Position numbers and translations under genes: made by a program. DNA of 64,000 nucleotides from JAWKJY01 sp041393535 (lineage in GTDB: Bacteria; Actinomycetota; Thermoleophilia; Gaiellales; Gaiellaceae), in contig JAWKJY010000002.1 of the NCBI GenBank assembly GCA_041393535.1, forward strand, positions 558,001 to 622,000, read 5' to 3'. Positions within the stretch are counted from its first letter, which is position 1. The number at the start of each line of letters is the position of its first letter. This document shows positions 1 through 8,915 of this stretch, one piece after another. The notes beneath the pieces are model-generated. The model saw nothing but the letters and a program-made list of their open reading frames with translations. It was not told the DNA's origin and ran no database searches.

Positions 1-660
1 GCCCACGCGGCCCGCGGGCGCGCGCCGCTCGCCCGCGACCCGCGCCCGAGCCTGATCGTCGACGAGAAGGACACCGAGCAGTACCACGTCTGCCTCGGCG
101 CGCCCGGGATCTCCCGCACCGACCCGCGGCGCTTCGCCGCCTCGATCCTCGACGGCGTGCTCGGCGGCTCCGCCTCCTCCCGGCTGTTCCAGGAGATCCG
201 CGAGAAGCGCGGGCTCGCCTACTCCGTCTACACCTTCGGCTCCCAGTACGAGGAGACCGGGGAGGTCGGCGTCTACGTCGGCACGCGCGAGGAGAACGTC
301 GCGACCTGCCTCGAGATCGTCGCGACGGAGCTCGCCGACGTCGCCGCGGGCGGCCTCACGGCACGCGAGCTGGAGCGGGCGAAGGAGAACCTGAAGGGAC
401 GCGTGATGCTCTCGATGGAGTCGACCGCGAGCCGGATGAACCGGCTCGGCAAGTCCGTGCTCACCGACGCGGAGCTGCTCCCGCTCGACCGGATCGTCGC
501 GGAGATCCAGGCCGTCGACGTCGACCAGGTCGCCGCGCTCGCGGCCGAGCTGCTCGCGCCCGAGCGCCTCTCCGCCGCCTGCATCGGCCCCTCGGGCGAC
601 CGGTTCCGCCGCGCGCTCGACGCCGTCCTGCCGGGCCTCGCCGAGCGGAGCGCGGCGTGA
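1..660 (+). CDS. M16 family (pitrilysin-like) peptidase, C-terminal part
   Basis: The reading frame is open from the first base of the window, so only the last 219 residues are present. They contain the second-half signature of M16 peptidases: a GVLGGSASSRLFQEIREKRG stretch followed by LAYSVYTF, as in the mitochondrial-processing-peptidase-like proteases. The catalytic HxxEH motif lies in the missing N-terminal half and cannot be checked. The stop codon overlaps the GTG start of dapB by 4 nt. In actinobacteria this protease usually sits between pnp and dapB, and the context here agrees. The substrate is unknown. Confidence 0.9.
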   Translation, partial: AHAARGRAPLARDPRPSLIVDEKDTEQYHVCLGAPGISRTDPRRFAASILDGVLGGSASSRLFQEIREKRGLAYSVYTFGSQYEETGEVGVYVGTREENVATCLEIVATELADVAAGGLTARELERAKENLKGRVMLSMESTASRMNRLGKSVLTDAELLPLDRIVAEIQAVDVDQVAALAAELLAPERLSAACIGPSGDRFRRALDAVLPGLAERSAA

Positions 661-1295
661 GGGTCGCGCTCTTCGGCGCGCGCGGGAAGGTCGGGTCGGT
701 CCTGGGCCCGGCCCTCGTCGCCGCCGGCCACGCGCTCACCGAGATCGACCTCGGCCTGGAGGCGGACGTGGCCGGGCACGACGCGGCCGTCGACTTCACC
801 GCGCCGTCCGCGGTGCTCGGGAACGCGCGACGCGCGCTCGGAGCGGGCGTCCCGATCGTGATCGGGACGACGGGCCTGACGCCCGGGGCGCTCGCCGAGC
901 TCGACGCGCTCGGTCGTGAGCGCGCAGTCCCGTGCTTCGTCGTCGCGAACTTCGCGATCGGGGCGGTGCTGATGATGCGCTTCGCCGAGGAGGCCGCGCG
1001 CCACATGCCGCACGCGGAGATCGTCGAGCTGCACCACGACACGAAGGTCGACGCGCCGTCCGGGACGGCGAAGGTCACCGCCGAGCGCATGGGTGGCAGC
1101 GTGCCGATCCATTCCGTCCGCCTGCCGGGGCTGATCGCACACCAGGAGGTGATCCTGGGCGCGGCCGGCCAGTACCTGACGATCCGGCACGACACGACCT
1201 CCCGCGACGCGTTCGTGCCGGGCGTCCTGCTCGCGCTCGACCGGCTCGGCTCGCTCCCGCCGGGCCTCTCGACGGGGCTCGACACCGTCCTCTGA
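657..1295 (+). CDS. dapB: 4-hydroxy-tetrahydrodipicolinate reductase
   Basis: Reduces 4-hydroxy-tetrahydrodipicolinate with NAD(P)H in the lysine/diaminopimelate pathway. The 212-residue protein starts with a Rossmann GARGKVGSVLG dinucleotide loop, has VIGTTG at about residue 70, and carries the substrate and catalytic signature ELHHDTKVDAPSGTA near residue 125. It is shorter than the common 240-270 residues but complete at both ends, like other compact DapB proteins. The GTG start overlaps the preceding stop codon (GTGA), which suggests translational coupling to the M16 protease gene. dapA follows after 35 nt from its own putative promoter. Confidence 0.95.
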   Translation: MRVALFGARGKVGSVLGPALVAAGHALTEIDLGLEADVAGHDAAVDFTAPSAVLGNARRALGAGVPIVIGTTGLTPGALAELDALGRERAVPCFVVANFAIGAVLMMRFAEEAARHMPHAEIVELHHDTKVDAPSGTAKVTAERMGGSVPIHSVRLPGLIAHQEVILGAAGQYLTIRHDTTSRDAFVPGVLLALDRLGSLPPGLSTGLDTVL

Positions 1296-1318
1296 GCGCG
1301 GGCCCCGAGCCGGAGGAG

Positions 1319-1324
1319 TATGCT
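1319..1324 (+). promoter_or_regulatory. -10 box of dapA (leaderless)
   Basis: TATGCT ends exactly 6 nt before the GTG start of dapA, so transcription should begin at or within a base of the start codon. A GGAGGAG run just upstream would lie outside such a transcript. No convincing -35 box is seen. Confidence 0.5.
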
Positions 1325-1330
1325 CCGGGG

Positions 1331-2215
1331 GTGCTCGGCGAGGTCCTCACCGCCATCGTCACCCCGTTCCGCGCGGACGGGGCCGTCGACCTCGACGCGT
1401 TCCGGCGCCTCTGCGTCCACCTCGTCGACAACGGCTCCGACGGGCTCGTCGTCGCGGGGACGACCGGCGAGTCGCCGACGCTCACCGACGACGAGAAGCT
1501 CGCGTTGTTCGCTTCGGCCGTCGAGGCCGTCGGCGGCCGGGCGACCGTCGTCGCCGGCACCGGGTCGAACGACACGGCGCACTCGGTCCACCTGACGCGC
1601 GAGGCGCACGCGGTCGGCGTCGACGGCTTCCTCGTCGTGACGCCGTACTACAACAAGCCGCCCCAGCGCGGGATCGTCGCCCACTTCGCCGCCGTCGCCG
1701 AGGCCAGCGACCGGCCGATCATCGTCTACAACATCCCGCAGCGCTGCGTGATCAACATCGAGCCCGAGACGATGGTCGAGCTGGCGCGGATCCCGAGCGT
1801 GCGCGCGGTCAAGCAGGCGACCACCGATCCCGACCAGGCGCGCAGGATCGTGGAGGAGGCGGGCCTCGAGCTGTACGCCGGCAACGACGACCTCGTGCTC
1901 CCGTGGCTCGAGCTCGGCGGCGTCGGTGGCGTCTGCGTCTACACGCACCTCGTCGGCGCGCGCGTGAAGGAGCTGATCACGCGCTTCAAGGCGGGCGATC
2001 GCGCGGGCGCGAAGGCGATCGACGACGAGCTCGCGCCGCTGATCGAGACGCTCTCCGTGACGACGAACCCGATCCCGGTGAAGACGGCGATGGGGCTCCT
2101 CGGCCACGACGTCGGCGGCTTCCGGCGGCCGCTCGTCGACGCGACCGACGCGGAGCGCTCGACGCTGCGGGCCGGGCTCGAGCGGGCCGGGCTGCTCTCC
2201 CCGGCCGCCGTCTAG
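1331..2215 (+). CDS. dapA: 4-hydroxy-tetrahydrodipicolinate synthase
   Basis: Condenses pyruvate with aspartate semialdehyde, the committed step to DAP and lysine. The 294-residue TIM-barrel protein shows GTTGES near residue 45, VTPYYNKPPQ, the YNIPQR motif around the catalytic tyrosine, and the Schiff-base lysine in VRAVKQATTD at about residue 160. GTG 1331 is chosen because the family N-terminus (GEVLTAIVTPF) begins there and a -10 box lies 6 nt upstream; the frame is open further upstream but without homology. dapB lies upstream and rnj downstream, a common actinobacterial order. Confidence 0.96.
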   Translation: MLGEVLTAIVTPFRADGAVDLDAFRRLCVHLVDNGSDGLVVAGTTGESPTLTDDEKLALFASAVEAVGGRATVVAGTGSNDTAHSVHLTREAHAVGVDGFLVVTPYYNKPPQRGIVAHFAAVAEASDRPIIVYNIPQRCVINIEPETMVELARIPSVRAVKQATTDPDQARRIVEEAGLELYAGNDDLVLPWLELGGVGGVCVYTHLVGARVKELITRFKAGDRAGAKAIDDELAPLIETLSVTTNPIPVKTAMGLLGHDVGGFRRPLVDATDAERSTLRAGLERAGLLSPAAV

Positions 2216-2249
2216 CCGGTCGCGCCGCAGCGCCGACGGGCCGCATCGG

Positions 2250-2255
2250 TAGACT
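2250..2255 (+). promoter_or_regulatory. -10 box of rnj (leaderless)
   Basis: TAGACT followed by 6 nt and the GTG start of the RNase J gene; same geometry as upstream of dapA. Confidence 0.5.
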
Positions 2256-2261
2256 CGACCC

Positions 2262-3920
2262 GTGCCGGAGTCCGTCACCCGCATCGTCCCGCTCGGCGGC
2301 CTCGGCGAGGTCGGCAAGAACATGACGGTGATCGACTGCGACGAGGGGATCGTCGTGATCGATGCCGGCCTGGCCTTCCCGCGCGACGAGCACCTGGGCG
2401 TCGACCTCGTCCTGCCCGACTTCTCCTACCTCCGCGAGCGCCGCGACCGCGTCCGCGCCGTGATCCTGACGCACGCCCACGAGGACCACGTCGGCGGCCT
2501 GCCGTACCTGCTGCGCGAGGTGCCCGTGCCGGAGATCCACGGGACGCGCTTCACGCTCGGCCTCGTCAAGTCGAAGCTCGACGAGCACGGCCTGCTGCGG
2601 GCCTCGGAGCTGATCGAGGCGGACCCGGAGGGGGACGCGGTCGACATCGGCCCGTTCCGGGCGCGGTTCGTCCGCGTCGCGCACTCGATCCCCGACGCGG
2701 TCGCGGTCGTGCTCGACACGCCCGGCGGTCGGATCGTGCACACGGGCGACTACAAGATGGACCACACGCCCGTCGACGGCCACTCGACGGACGTCGGGCG
2801 GCTCGCGGCGATCGGCAGCGAGGGCGTCGACCTCCTGCTCGGCGACTCGACGAACGCCGAGCGCCCCGGCACGACGCCGTCCGAGCGCACCGTCGGCGAG
2901 GCGTTTCGCCAGATCATCCCGCAGCTCGAGGGGCGCGTCATCCTCGCCTCGTTCGCCTCGAACGTCCACCGGATGCAGCAGGCGATCGACGTCGCCGTCG
3001 AGACGGGCCGCCACGTCTGCCTGATCGGCCGCTCGCTGCGCAAGAACATCAACATCGCGCGCAACCTCGGCTACGTCGACGTCCCGGACGACCTGATCGT
3101 GAAGCCGAGCGAGCTGGACGAGTTCGACCCCGACGAGCTGATGATCCTCTGCACGGGCAGCCAGGGCGAGCCGCTCTCCGCGCTCACGCGCATCGCCTAC
3201 GGCGACCACCAGAACGTCCGCATCCAGCCGGACGACACCGTGATCATCTCGGCGAAGCCGGTGCCCGGGAACGAGCTGCGCGTGCACGACACGATCAACC
3301 GCCTGGCGAAGGCCGGCGCGAACGTGCTGCACCAGGAGATCGCGCCCGTGCACGTCTCCGGCCACGGCAACAGCGAGGAGCTGCGCCTGATGCTCGGGCT
3401 GCTCCGCCCGCGCGCGGTGATGCCGGTCCACGGCGAGTTCCGGATGCTGACCGCCCACGCGCGGCTCGCGCGCGACGCCGGCGTCCCGGACGACGCGATC
3501 GTGATCGCCGAGAACGGGTCGGTCGTCGAGCTCTCGGCGGACGGCGTGCGGATCGTCGACCACGTCCACTCGGGGATCACGTTCGTCGACGGGCTCGGCG
3601 TCGGCGACGTGCGCGACGTCGCCCTGCGCGACCGGCGCCGGCTCTCGGAGGACGGCGTCCTGATCGTTGTCGCGACGATCTCGTTCGACGACGCCCGCGA
3701 GATCGCACCGCCCGAGGTGATCGCGCGCGGCCTCTCGGAGCTCGACCCGCTGATCGACGAGGCGCGCGACGAGGCCGAGCGGGCGCTGCTCGACTGCCTC
3801 GACGACGACATCGTCGAGCTGAAGCTCCTGCAGGAGCACATCCACGACGCCGTCGGCCGCCTCGTGCACCAGCGCACCGGCCGCCGGCCGATGATCCTCC
3901 CGGTCGTCGTCGAGGTCTGA
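2262..3920 (+). CDS. rnj: Ribonuclease J
   Basis: Metallo-beta-lactamase/beta-CASP ribonuclease with 5'-3' exonuclease and endonuclease activity in mRNA decay and rRNA maturation. Visible motifs in 552 residues: ILTHAHEDHVGG (metal ligands, about residue 70), VHTGDYKMD, the beta-CASP elements GDSTNAERPG and SFASNVHRMQ, CTGSQGEP, and the late histidine motifs HVSGHGN and PVHGEFRML. Length is typical. It lies between dapA and ftsK, the usual actinobacterial position. RNase Y is also encoded in this window (11.4-12.9 kb), so the cell has both decay nucleases. Confidence 0.96.
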   Translation: MPESVTRIVPLGGLGEVGKNMTVIDCDEGIVVIDAGLAFPRDEHLGVDLVLPDFSYLRERRDRVRAVILTHAHEDHVGGLPYLLREVPVPEIHGTRFTLGLVKSKLDEHGLLRASELIEADPEGDAVDIGPFRARFVRVAHSIPDAVAVVLDTPGGRIVHTGDYKMDHTPVDGHSTDVGRLAAIGSEGVDLLLGDSTNAERPGTTPSERTVGEAFRQIIPQLEGRVILASFASNVHRMQQAIDVAVETGRHVCLIGRSLRKNINIARNLGYVDVPDDLIVKPSELDEFDPDELMILCTGSQGEPLSALTRIAYGDHQNVRIQPDDTVIISAKPVPGNELRVHDTINRLAKAGANVLHQEIAPVHVSGHGNSEELRLMLGLLRPRAVMPVHGEFRMLTAHARLARDAGVPDDAIVIAENGSVVELSADGVRIVDHVHSGITFVDGLGVGDVRDVALRDRRRLSEDGVLIVVATISFDDAREIAPPEVIARGLSELDPLIDEARDEAERALLDCLDDDIVELKLLQEHIHDAVGRLVHQRTGRRPMILPVVVEV

Positions 3921-3981
3921 GGCGGCCTCTCCGCCCGGCGGCGGGGGAGGAGGAGACGCCCTTCCGGCGAACTCGACCGGG

Positions 3982-6360
3982 ATGGGGGCGACCGCACGCC
4001 AGGCTCAGCCGCGCCGCAAGGCGGCGCCAGCGAGCCCGCGACGCGAGCCGGGCAGGCCGCCCGCGCGAAGGCCCGCGAAGCGCCCCTCCCGTCCCGAGCA
4101 CCAGCGGCCCGAGCTCGTCGGGCTCGGCCTCGTCGCCCTCGGCGTCTTCCTGGCCGCCGTTCTCTGGCTCGGCTGGGACGGCGGCGTCGTCGGGGGGAAG
4201 ATCGGCGACCTGCTCCGGATCGTCGTCGGCCAGGCGGCGGTGCTCGTCCCGCTCGCCCTGCTCGGGATCGGCGGCCTCGTGATCGCCCGCTCGAGCGTCG
4301 TCGACGTCCGTCCCTTCCGGGCGGGCCTCGTCGTCCTGGCGCTCGGCGCGCTCCTCGCGGTGGCCGGCGCCCGCTTCGGGCTCGGCCCGGACGGCCCCGT
4401 CCCGCGCACCCTCGACCCGTCCGAGGTGGACGACCGGGGCGGCATCCTCGGCGGGATCCTCTACGTCGCCGTCAGCACGCTGCTCGGGCAGATCGGGACG
4501 ACCATCGTCACGGTGCTCCTCCTGCTCGCGGGCCTGATCCTGACGACCGGGGCCTCGCTCGGCGCCCACGTGCGCCGCTCGGCCCGGGTCGGGACGACCG
4601 CGGTGCGGCGCTCGGTGGACTGGGCGGCGAACGTCACCGTGCTCGAGCCGGCCCCGCGTGCCGAGCGGCCGGCCCGGCGCCCGCGGCCGCCCGTCGACGG
4701 CGCCGTCGAGTTCCCGGACGTCGTCACCGAGCGGCCCGTCCTGCCGCCGCCGCTCCCGGCGATCGAGCCGGACGGCCAGCCGGAGCCCGTCTCGCCGCTC
4801 GCGGAGGCGCTGCGGCTCGAGCCGACGCCGCCGGAGCCCGGGCCCGAGCCCGAGGAGCCGCTGACGGCCGACCCGGTGCTCGCGGTGGCCGAGGCGCCCG
4901 TCTTCCGGACCGCGGCGCACCCGGACTACCGCCTGCCCGACCAGCGCGTGCTCAAGCGCTCGAAGCAGGCGCCGCCCGCCTCCGCGCAGGCGCTGACGCG
5001 GACGAGCGAGGCCCTCGTCCAGACGCTCGCGCACTTCGGGATCGACGCGAACGTCGTCGGCCAGGTCTCCGGCCCGCGGGTGACGCGCTTCGAGCTCCAG
5101 CTCGCGCCCGGCACGAAGATGTCGCGCGTCACGGCGCTCAAGGACGACCTCGCCTACGGCCTCGCGACGACGGACATCCGCATCCTCGCGCCGATCCCGG
5201 GCAAGCAGGCGGTTGGCGTCGAGGTGCCGAACCCGAGCCCGAACCTCGTCACGCTCGGGGACGTCGTCGAGGAGCTCCCGCCGACGGCGAGCCCGCTCTC
5301 CGTCTACCTGGGCAAGGACATCTCCGGCGCTGCCGTCTGGGCCGACCTCGCGCGGATGCCGCACATCCTGATCGCAGGCACGACCGGCTCGGGCAAGTCC
5401 GGCTGCATCAACGCGATGCTCTGCTCCGTCCTCCTGCGCGCCGCGCCGGACGACGTGCGGATGATCCTGATCGACCCGAAGCGCGTCGAGCTCGGGCCGT
5501 ACGAGTCGATTCCGCACCTGCTGACGCCCGTCGTGACGAGCCCGAAGCGCGCCGCGGCGGTGCTGCTGAACGTCGTCGAGGAGATGGAGCGCCGCTACGA
5601 GCGGATGAGCGTGATGAAGGCGCGCAACCTCGTCGAGATGAACCGCGTGCTCGAGAAGCGCGGCGAGGACACGCTGCCGTACCTCCTCGTCGTGATCGAC
5701 GAGCTCGCCGACCTGATGATGCTCGCGCCCCAGGACGTCGAGGACTGCATCATCCGGCTCGCGCAGAAGAGCCGCGCCGTGGGCATCCACCTCGCGCTCG
5801 CGACGCAGCGACCGTCCGTCGACGTGATCACCGGCATGATCAAGGCGAACGTCCCGAGCCGGATCGCGTTCGCCGTCTCGAGCCAGACCGACTCGCGCGT
5901 GATCCTCGACCAGGGTGGGGCCGAGAGCCTGCTCGGCCAGGGCGACATGCTCTTCAAGCCGCTCGGCACGTCGCGCCTCCAGCGGATCCAGGGCGCGTAC
6001 GTGAGCGAGGAGGAGATCGCGCTGATCGTCGAGCACTGCCGCGCCCAGCGCGACCAGGAGCTCGACGAGACCCTGCTCGAGGCGCCGGAGCGGCCGCAGG
6101 CCTCCGGCGAGGACGACGAGGAGGGCGACCTCGACCCGGACGACGACCCGCTGCTCGACAAGGCGATCGAGGTCGTCGTCCAGGCGCAGAGCGCGTCCGT
6201 CTCGCTCGTCCAGCGGCGCCTGCGCGTCGGGTACACGCGCGCGGGCCGGCTGATCGACATGCTCGAGCGTCGCGGCATCATCTCGGGCTACGAGGGGTCG
6301 AAGGCCAGACGCGTGCTGCTGACCGAGGCCGACCTGGCCCGTCCGCGCGTCGAGGAATGA
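3982..6360 (+). CDS. ftsK: DNA translocase FtsK/SpoIIIE
   Basis: Septal DNA pump that moves chromosome termini during division. The 792-residue protein has a basic N-terminus rich in R and P, about four membrane segments within residues 45-190, a proline- and glutamate-rich linker to about residue 300, and a motor domain with Walker A GTTGSGKSG (about residue 466) and Walker B LLVVIDELAD (about residue 567). It ends in a winged-helix gamma domain (ASVSLVQRRLRVGYTRAG) that reads KOPS-type sites. The N-terminal membrane part is compact compared with E. coli FtsK and similar to SpoIIIE. The start is the first ATG after rnj; a GGAGGAGGAG run lies about 30 nt upstream, farther than a usual ribosome binding site. 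Confidence 0.95.
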   Translation: MGATARQAQPRRKAAPASPRREPGRPPARRPAKRPSRPEHQRPELVGLGLVALGVFLAAVLWLGWDGGVVGGKIGDLLRIVVGQAAVLVPLALLGIGGLVIARSSVVDVRPFRAGLVVLALGALLAVAGARFGLGPDGPVPRTLDPSEVDDRGGILGGILYVAVSTLLGQIGTTIVTVLLLLAGLILTTGASLGAHVRRSARVGTTAVRRSVDWAANVTVLEPAPRAERPARRPRPPVDGAVEFPDVVTERPVLPPPLPAIEPDGQPEPVSPLAEALRLEPTPPEPGPEPEEPLTADPVLAVAEAPVFRTAAHPDYRLPDQRVLKRSKQAPPASAQALTRTSEALVQTLAHFGIDANVVGQVSGPRVTRFELQLAPGTKMSRVTALKDDLAYGLATTDIRILAPIPGKQAVGVEVPNPSPNLVTLGDVVEELPPTASPLSVYLGKDISGAAVWADLARMPHILIAGTTGSGKSGCINAMLCSVLLRAAPDDVRMILIDPKRVELGPYESIPHLLTPVVTSPKRAAAVLLNVVEEMERRYERMSVMKARNLVEMNRVLEKRGEDTLPYLLVVIDELADLMMLAPQDVEDCIIRLAQKSRAVGIHLALATQRPSVDVITGMIKANVPSRIAFAVSSQTDSRVILDQGGAESLLGQGDMLFKPLGTSRLQRIQGAYVSEEEIALIVEHCRAQRDQELDETLLEAPERPQASGEDDEEGDLDPDDDPLLDKAIEVVVQAQSASVSLVQRRLRVGYTRAGRLIDMLERRGIISGYEGSKARRVLLTEADLARPRVEE

Positions 6361-6409
6361 CCGCCGCGGGCCTGTCGACACGTCGCGCTTGCGGCCCGGG
6401 TGGCGCCGG

Positions 6410-6415
6410 TACACT
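6410..6415 (+). promoter_or_regulatory. -10 box of the small membrane protein gene at 6423
   Basis: TACACT followed by 7 nt and ATG 6423. It supports this start over the ATG at 6357 that overlaps the ftsK stop. Confidence 0.45.
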
Positions 6416-6422
6416 CGCGCGG

Positions 6423-6743
6423 ATGCGCAACGCGAAGGCGGTCTGGAGCGTGATCTGGGCCCTGCTCTCGATCGGCTTCCTCGTCGCCGGGGCCCTGCTC
6501 GCCCGGATCCAGGACGAGATCGGGCTGCTCTCCTACGCCTCGGTGCCGGCGGCGTTCGCCGCGGCGATCGTGGCCCTGGCGCTCGCGCGTCGGGCGCGGT
6601 TCGACTTCCAGCGCTCCCTCGGCCGGCTCGGCGGCGGGGCGGTCGCGGACGTCGGGAAGGCGCTCGGCCTGGTCGGGCTGCTGCTCTCGCTCGCGGGCCT
6701 GCTCGCGATCGTCGTCTTCCTCGTCCTGCGCACGCTCGACTGA
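6423..6743 (+). CDS. Small three-helix membrane protein of unknown function
   Basis: The 106-residue protein has about three hydrophobic segments: SVIWALLSIGFLVAGALL, SVPAAFAAAIVALALA, and LGLVGLLLSLAGLLAIVVFL. A short amphipathic loop, RRARFDFQRSLGRLGGG, joins the last two. No family is recognised. ATG 6423 is preferred because a TACACT box precedes it by 7 nt. An in-frame ATG at 6357 overlapping the ftsK stop would add 22 residues that do not look like a signal peptide. The gene sits between ftsK and the rodZ-like gene, where many actinobacteria carry rimO, so it may be lineage-specific. Confidence 0.65.
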   Translation: MRNAKAVWSVIWALLSIGFLVAGALLARIQDEIGLLSYASVPAAFAAAIVALALARRARFDFQRSLGRLGGGAVADVGKALGLVGLLLSLAGLLAIVVFLVLRTLD

Positions 6744-6779
6744 GCCAACCGCCCCTGCGAGGTGGCTCGCGCCGGGCGG

Positions 6780-6785
6780 TACAAT
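6780..6785 (+). promoter_or_regulatory. -10 box of the rodZ-like gene
   Basis: TACAAT, a near-consensus -10 hexamer, 9 nt before GTG 6795. Confidence 0.5.
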
Positions 6786-6794
6786 CTCCCTTCC

Positions 6795-7637
6795 GTGTTC
6801 GAGATCGGCAACAGCCTGCTCGAGGCCCGGATGCGGCAGGGCCTCGACCTGCCGCAGCTCGAGCTGGAGACCAAGGTCCGCGCGAAGTACCTGCGCGCGC
6901 TCGAGGAGGAGCGGTTCGACCAGCTCCCCGCCGAGACGTACGTGCGCGGCTTCCTGCGCGTCTACGCGGAGCGCCTCGGCCTCGACCCGCAGCTCTACGT
7001 CGACGAGTACAACAGCCGCTTCGCCTCCCACGACGAGCCCTCGATCGCGCGCGCGTCGTCCTCGCCCCGCCAGCGCCGGCGAGCGCGCCGGCTGGAGTCC
7101 CACGCGATCCTCGTCGCGCTGGCCGGCATCGCGACCGTCACCGTGCTCGTCATCGCCGCCTGGAAGCTCGGCGGCAGCGGCGAGGGGCCCGCCGAGTCGA
7201 CGCCCACGGAGTCGGGGGCGCTCGCCGCGCCGACGGTCGAGGAGCCTCGGCCGGAGACGGGCGAGGAGCCCGAGCCGGTGCCCGTGACCGAGCCGGAGCC
7301 CGCCGCGCCGACCCCGCCCGCGGTCGAGACCGCGCCGCCGGAGGACCAGCCCGCCACGCCCGCGCCGCCGGAGGCGCCGCGGCAGGCGACGCTGACGGTG
7401 GAGGCCGTGCGCGGCGCGTCGACCCTCGTCGTGCGACGCGGCGGCGCCGACGGGCAGACGGTGTTCGAGGGGACGCTCGAGCAGGGACAGAAGCAGCAGT
7501 TCGAGGCGAAGCGGCTCTACGTCGAGTTCGGCTCGCCCGGGAACCTCCGGATCGTCGCGAACGGCGCGCAGGTGCGGACGAAGCCGAGCCGGCTCGTCGT
7601 CACCCTCGGCGGCGCGCGCGAGCCCGCCGGCGCCTGA
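6795..7637 (+). CDS. rodZ: RodZ-like helix-turn-helix/DUF4115 membrane protein
   Basis: 280 residues. The N-terminal helix-turn-helix (about residues 1-75: GNSLLEARMRQGLDLPQLEL, ETYVRGFLRVYAERLGLD) is the cytoplasmic domain that binds MreB in known RodZ proteins. One membrane helix follows near residue 110 (ILVALAGIATVTVLVIAAW), then a Pro/Glu/Thr-rich periplasmic linker, then a C-terminal DUF4115 beta domain from about residue 195. Its likely role is organising cell shape and wall synthesis. GTG 6795 was chosen because of the TACAAT box and because the HTH domain begins there; extension upstream is out of homology. It sits just before cinA-recA, a usual actinobacterial position. Confidence 0.85.
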   Translation: MFEIGNSLLEARMRQGLDLPQLELETKVRAKYLRALEEERFDQLPAETYVRGFLRVYAERLGLDPQLYVDEYNSRFASHDEPSIARASSSPRQRRRARRLESHAILVALAGIATVTVLVIAAWKLGGSGEGPAESTPTESGALAAPTVEEPRPETGEEPEPVPVTEPEPAAPTPPAVETAPPEDQPATPAPPEAPRQATLTVEAVRGASTLVVRRGGADGQTVFEGTLEQGQKQQFEAKRLYVEFGSPGNLRIVANGAQVRTKPSRLVVTLGGAREPAGA

Positions 7638-7640
7638 GCC

Positions 7641-8915
7641 GTGGCCGGGCGCCCCCGCGCGATCCTGGTCGTCAGCGGCTCCGAGCTCGTCCGCGGCGAC
7701 CGCCGCGACGCGAACGGGCCGTTCGTGGCCGCCCAGCTCGTCCGCCTGGGCATCGACCCGGCGCGGATCGTGATCGTCGGCGACCGGCCCGAGGAGCTGC
7801 GCGCCGCCATCGCGGACGGGCTCGCCGCGGACCTGCTCGTCTGCTCGGGCGGGCTGGGCCCGACCCACGACGACCGGACGATCGAGCTGCTCGCGGAGGC
7901 AGCTGGCCGGGGGCTGCGCGTCGACGAGGGGCTCGAGGCGCGGATCGAGGCCGTCTCGCGTGCCGCCGCGGAGCGGCTCGGGCGCCCGTACCACGACTTC
8001 GCGGCGGGGGTGCGCAAGCAGGCGACCCTCCCGGATGGCGCCGACGAGATCGGCCTCGCGGGCACCGCGCCGGGCGTGCTGCTGCCGCACGGCGACCGGG
8101 TCGCGATCGCGCTTCCCGGCCCGCCCCACGAGCTCCAGCGACTCTGGCCGGGCGCCGTCGCCCATCCGGCCTTCCAGCGGCTGCTGGAGCGCGTCCGGCC
8201 GCGCCGCCACCGCGTGCTGCGATTCTTCGGCCCCTCCGAGTCGTCGGTCGCCCGCGCGATCGACGCGACGGGCGGGGAGGGTGGCGGCGTCGAGGTGACC
8301 GTCTGCGCGCGGGCCCTCGAGATCCACGTCGACCTCTACGTCGAGGCCGACGGCGAGCCGCGTGCGCTCGAGCTCGAGCGCGCGCTGCTCGACGAGTTCG
8401 GCCCGCAGCTGTTCGCGGAGGACGAGCGGCCGCTCGAGGAGCTCGTGCTCGCGCTCTGCCGGGCCCAGGGCCTCACCGTCGCGACCGCCGAGTCGTGCAC
8501 CGGCGGGCTCGTCGGCGGTCGGCTGACGGAGGCGGCGGGCTCGAGCGACGTCTTCCTCGGTGGGGTCGTCGCGTACGCGAACGCGGTCAAGGAGGCCCGG
8601 CTCGGCGTGCCGGCCGCGCTGCTCGCCGCGCACGGGGCCGTGTCCGCGGAGGTCGCGGCGGCCATGGCGTGCGGGGCGCGGGCGGCGATCGGCGCCGACG
8701 TCGGGCTGGCCGTGACCGGGGTCGCCGGCCCCGGCGGCGGGAGCGACGAGAAGCCGGTCGGGCTCGTGTTCGTGCACGTCGAGACGCCCACGGCGAGCGT
8801 CGGCCGGCGGCTCCAGCTGCCCGGCGACCGGGGCGCGATCCGCGAGCGGGCGATCGTCACGGTCCTGCATCTCCTCCGTGACACGTTGTCACGGTCCCGA
8901 CACGGACCCGTGTGA
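7641..8915 (+). CDS. cinA: CinA family protein (nicotinamide-nucleotide amidase)
   Basis: 424 residues. The N-terminal MoCF-like domain (about 1-170; CSGGLGPTHDDRT) resembles molybdopterin-binding and ADP-ribose pyrophosphatase domains. The C-terminal CinA amidase domain (about 265-424) has TAESCTGGLVGGRL and GVAGPGGGSDEKPVG and deamidates nicotinamide mononucleotide in pyridine-nucleotide salvage. It precedes recA, the classic competence/damage-inducible arrangement. The GTG start is 3 nt after the rodZ-like stop, and the stop overlaps the GTG of the next gene. Confidence 0.93.
   Translation: MAGRPRAILVVSGSELVRGDRRDANGPFVAAQLVRLGIDPARIVIVGDRPEELRAAIADGLAADLLVCSGGLGPTHDDRTIELLAEAAGRGLRVDEGLEARIEAVSRAAAERLGRPYHDFAAGVRKQATLPDGADEIGLAGTAPGVLLPHGDRVAIALPGPPHELQRLWPGAVAHPAFQRLLERVRPRRHRVLRFFGPSESSVARAIDATGGEGGGVEVTVCARALEIHVDLYVEADGEPRALELERALLDEFGPQLFAEDERPLEELVLALCRAQGLTVATAESCTGGLVGGRLTEAAGSSDVFLGGVVAYANAVKEARLGVPAALLAAHGAVSAEVAAAMACGARAAIGADVGLAVTGVAGPGGGSDEKPVGLVFVHVETPTASVGRRLQLPGDRGAIRERAIVTVLHLLRDTLSRSRHGPV

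Noticed and set aside
461..6414. Long minus-strand open frames over dapB, dapA, rnj and ftsK
   Set aside because: They are antisense shadows of genes with clear conserved motifs; their products are Arg/Asp/Ala-rich and match no family.
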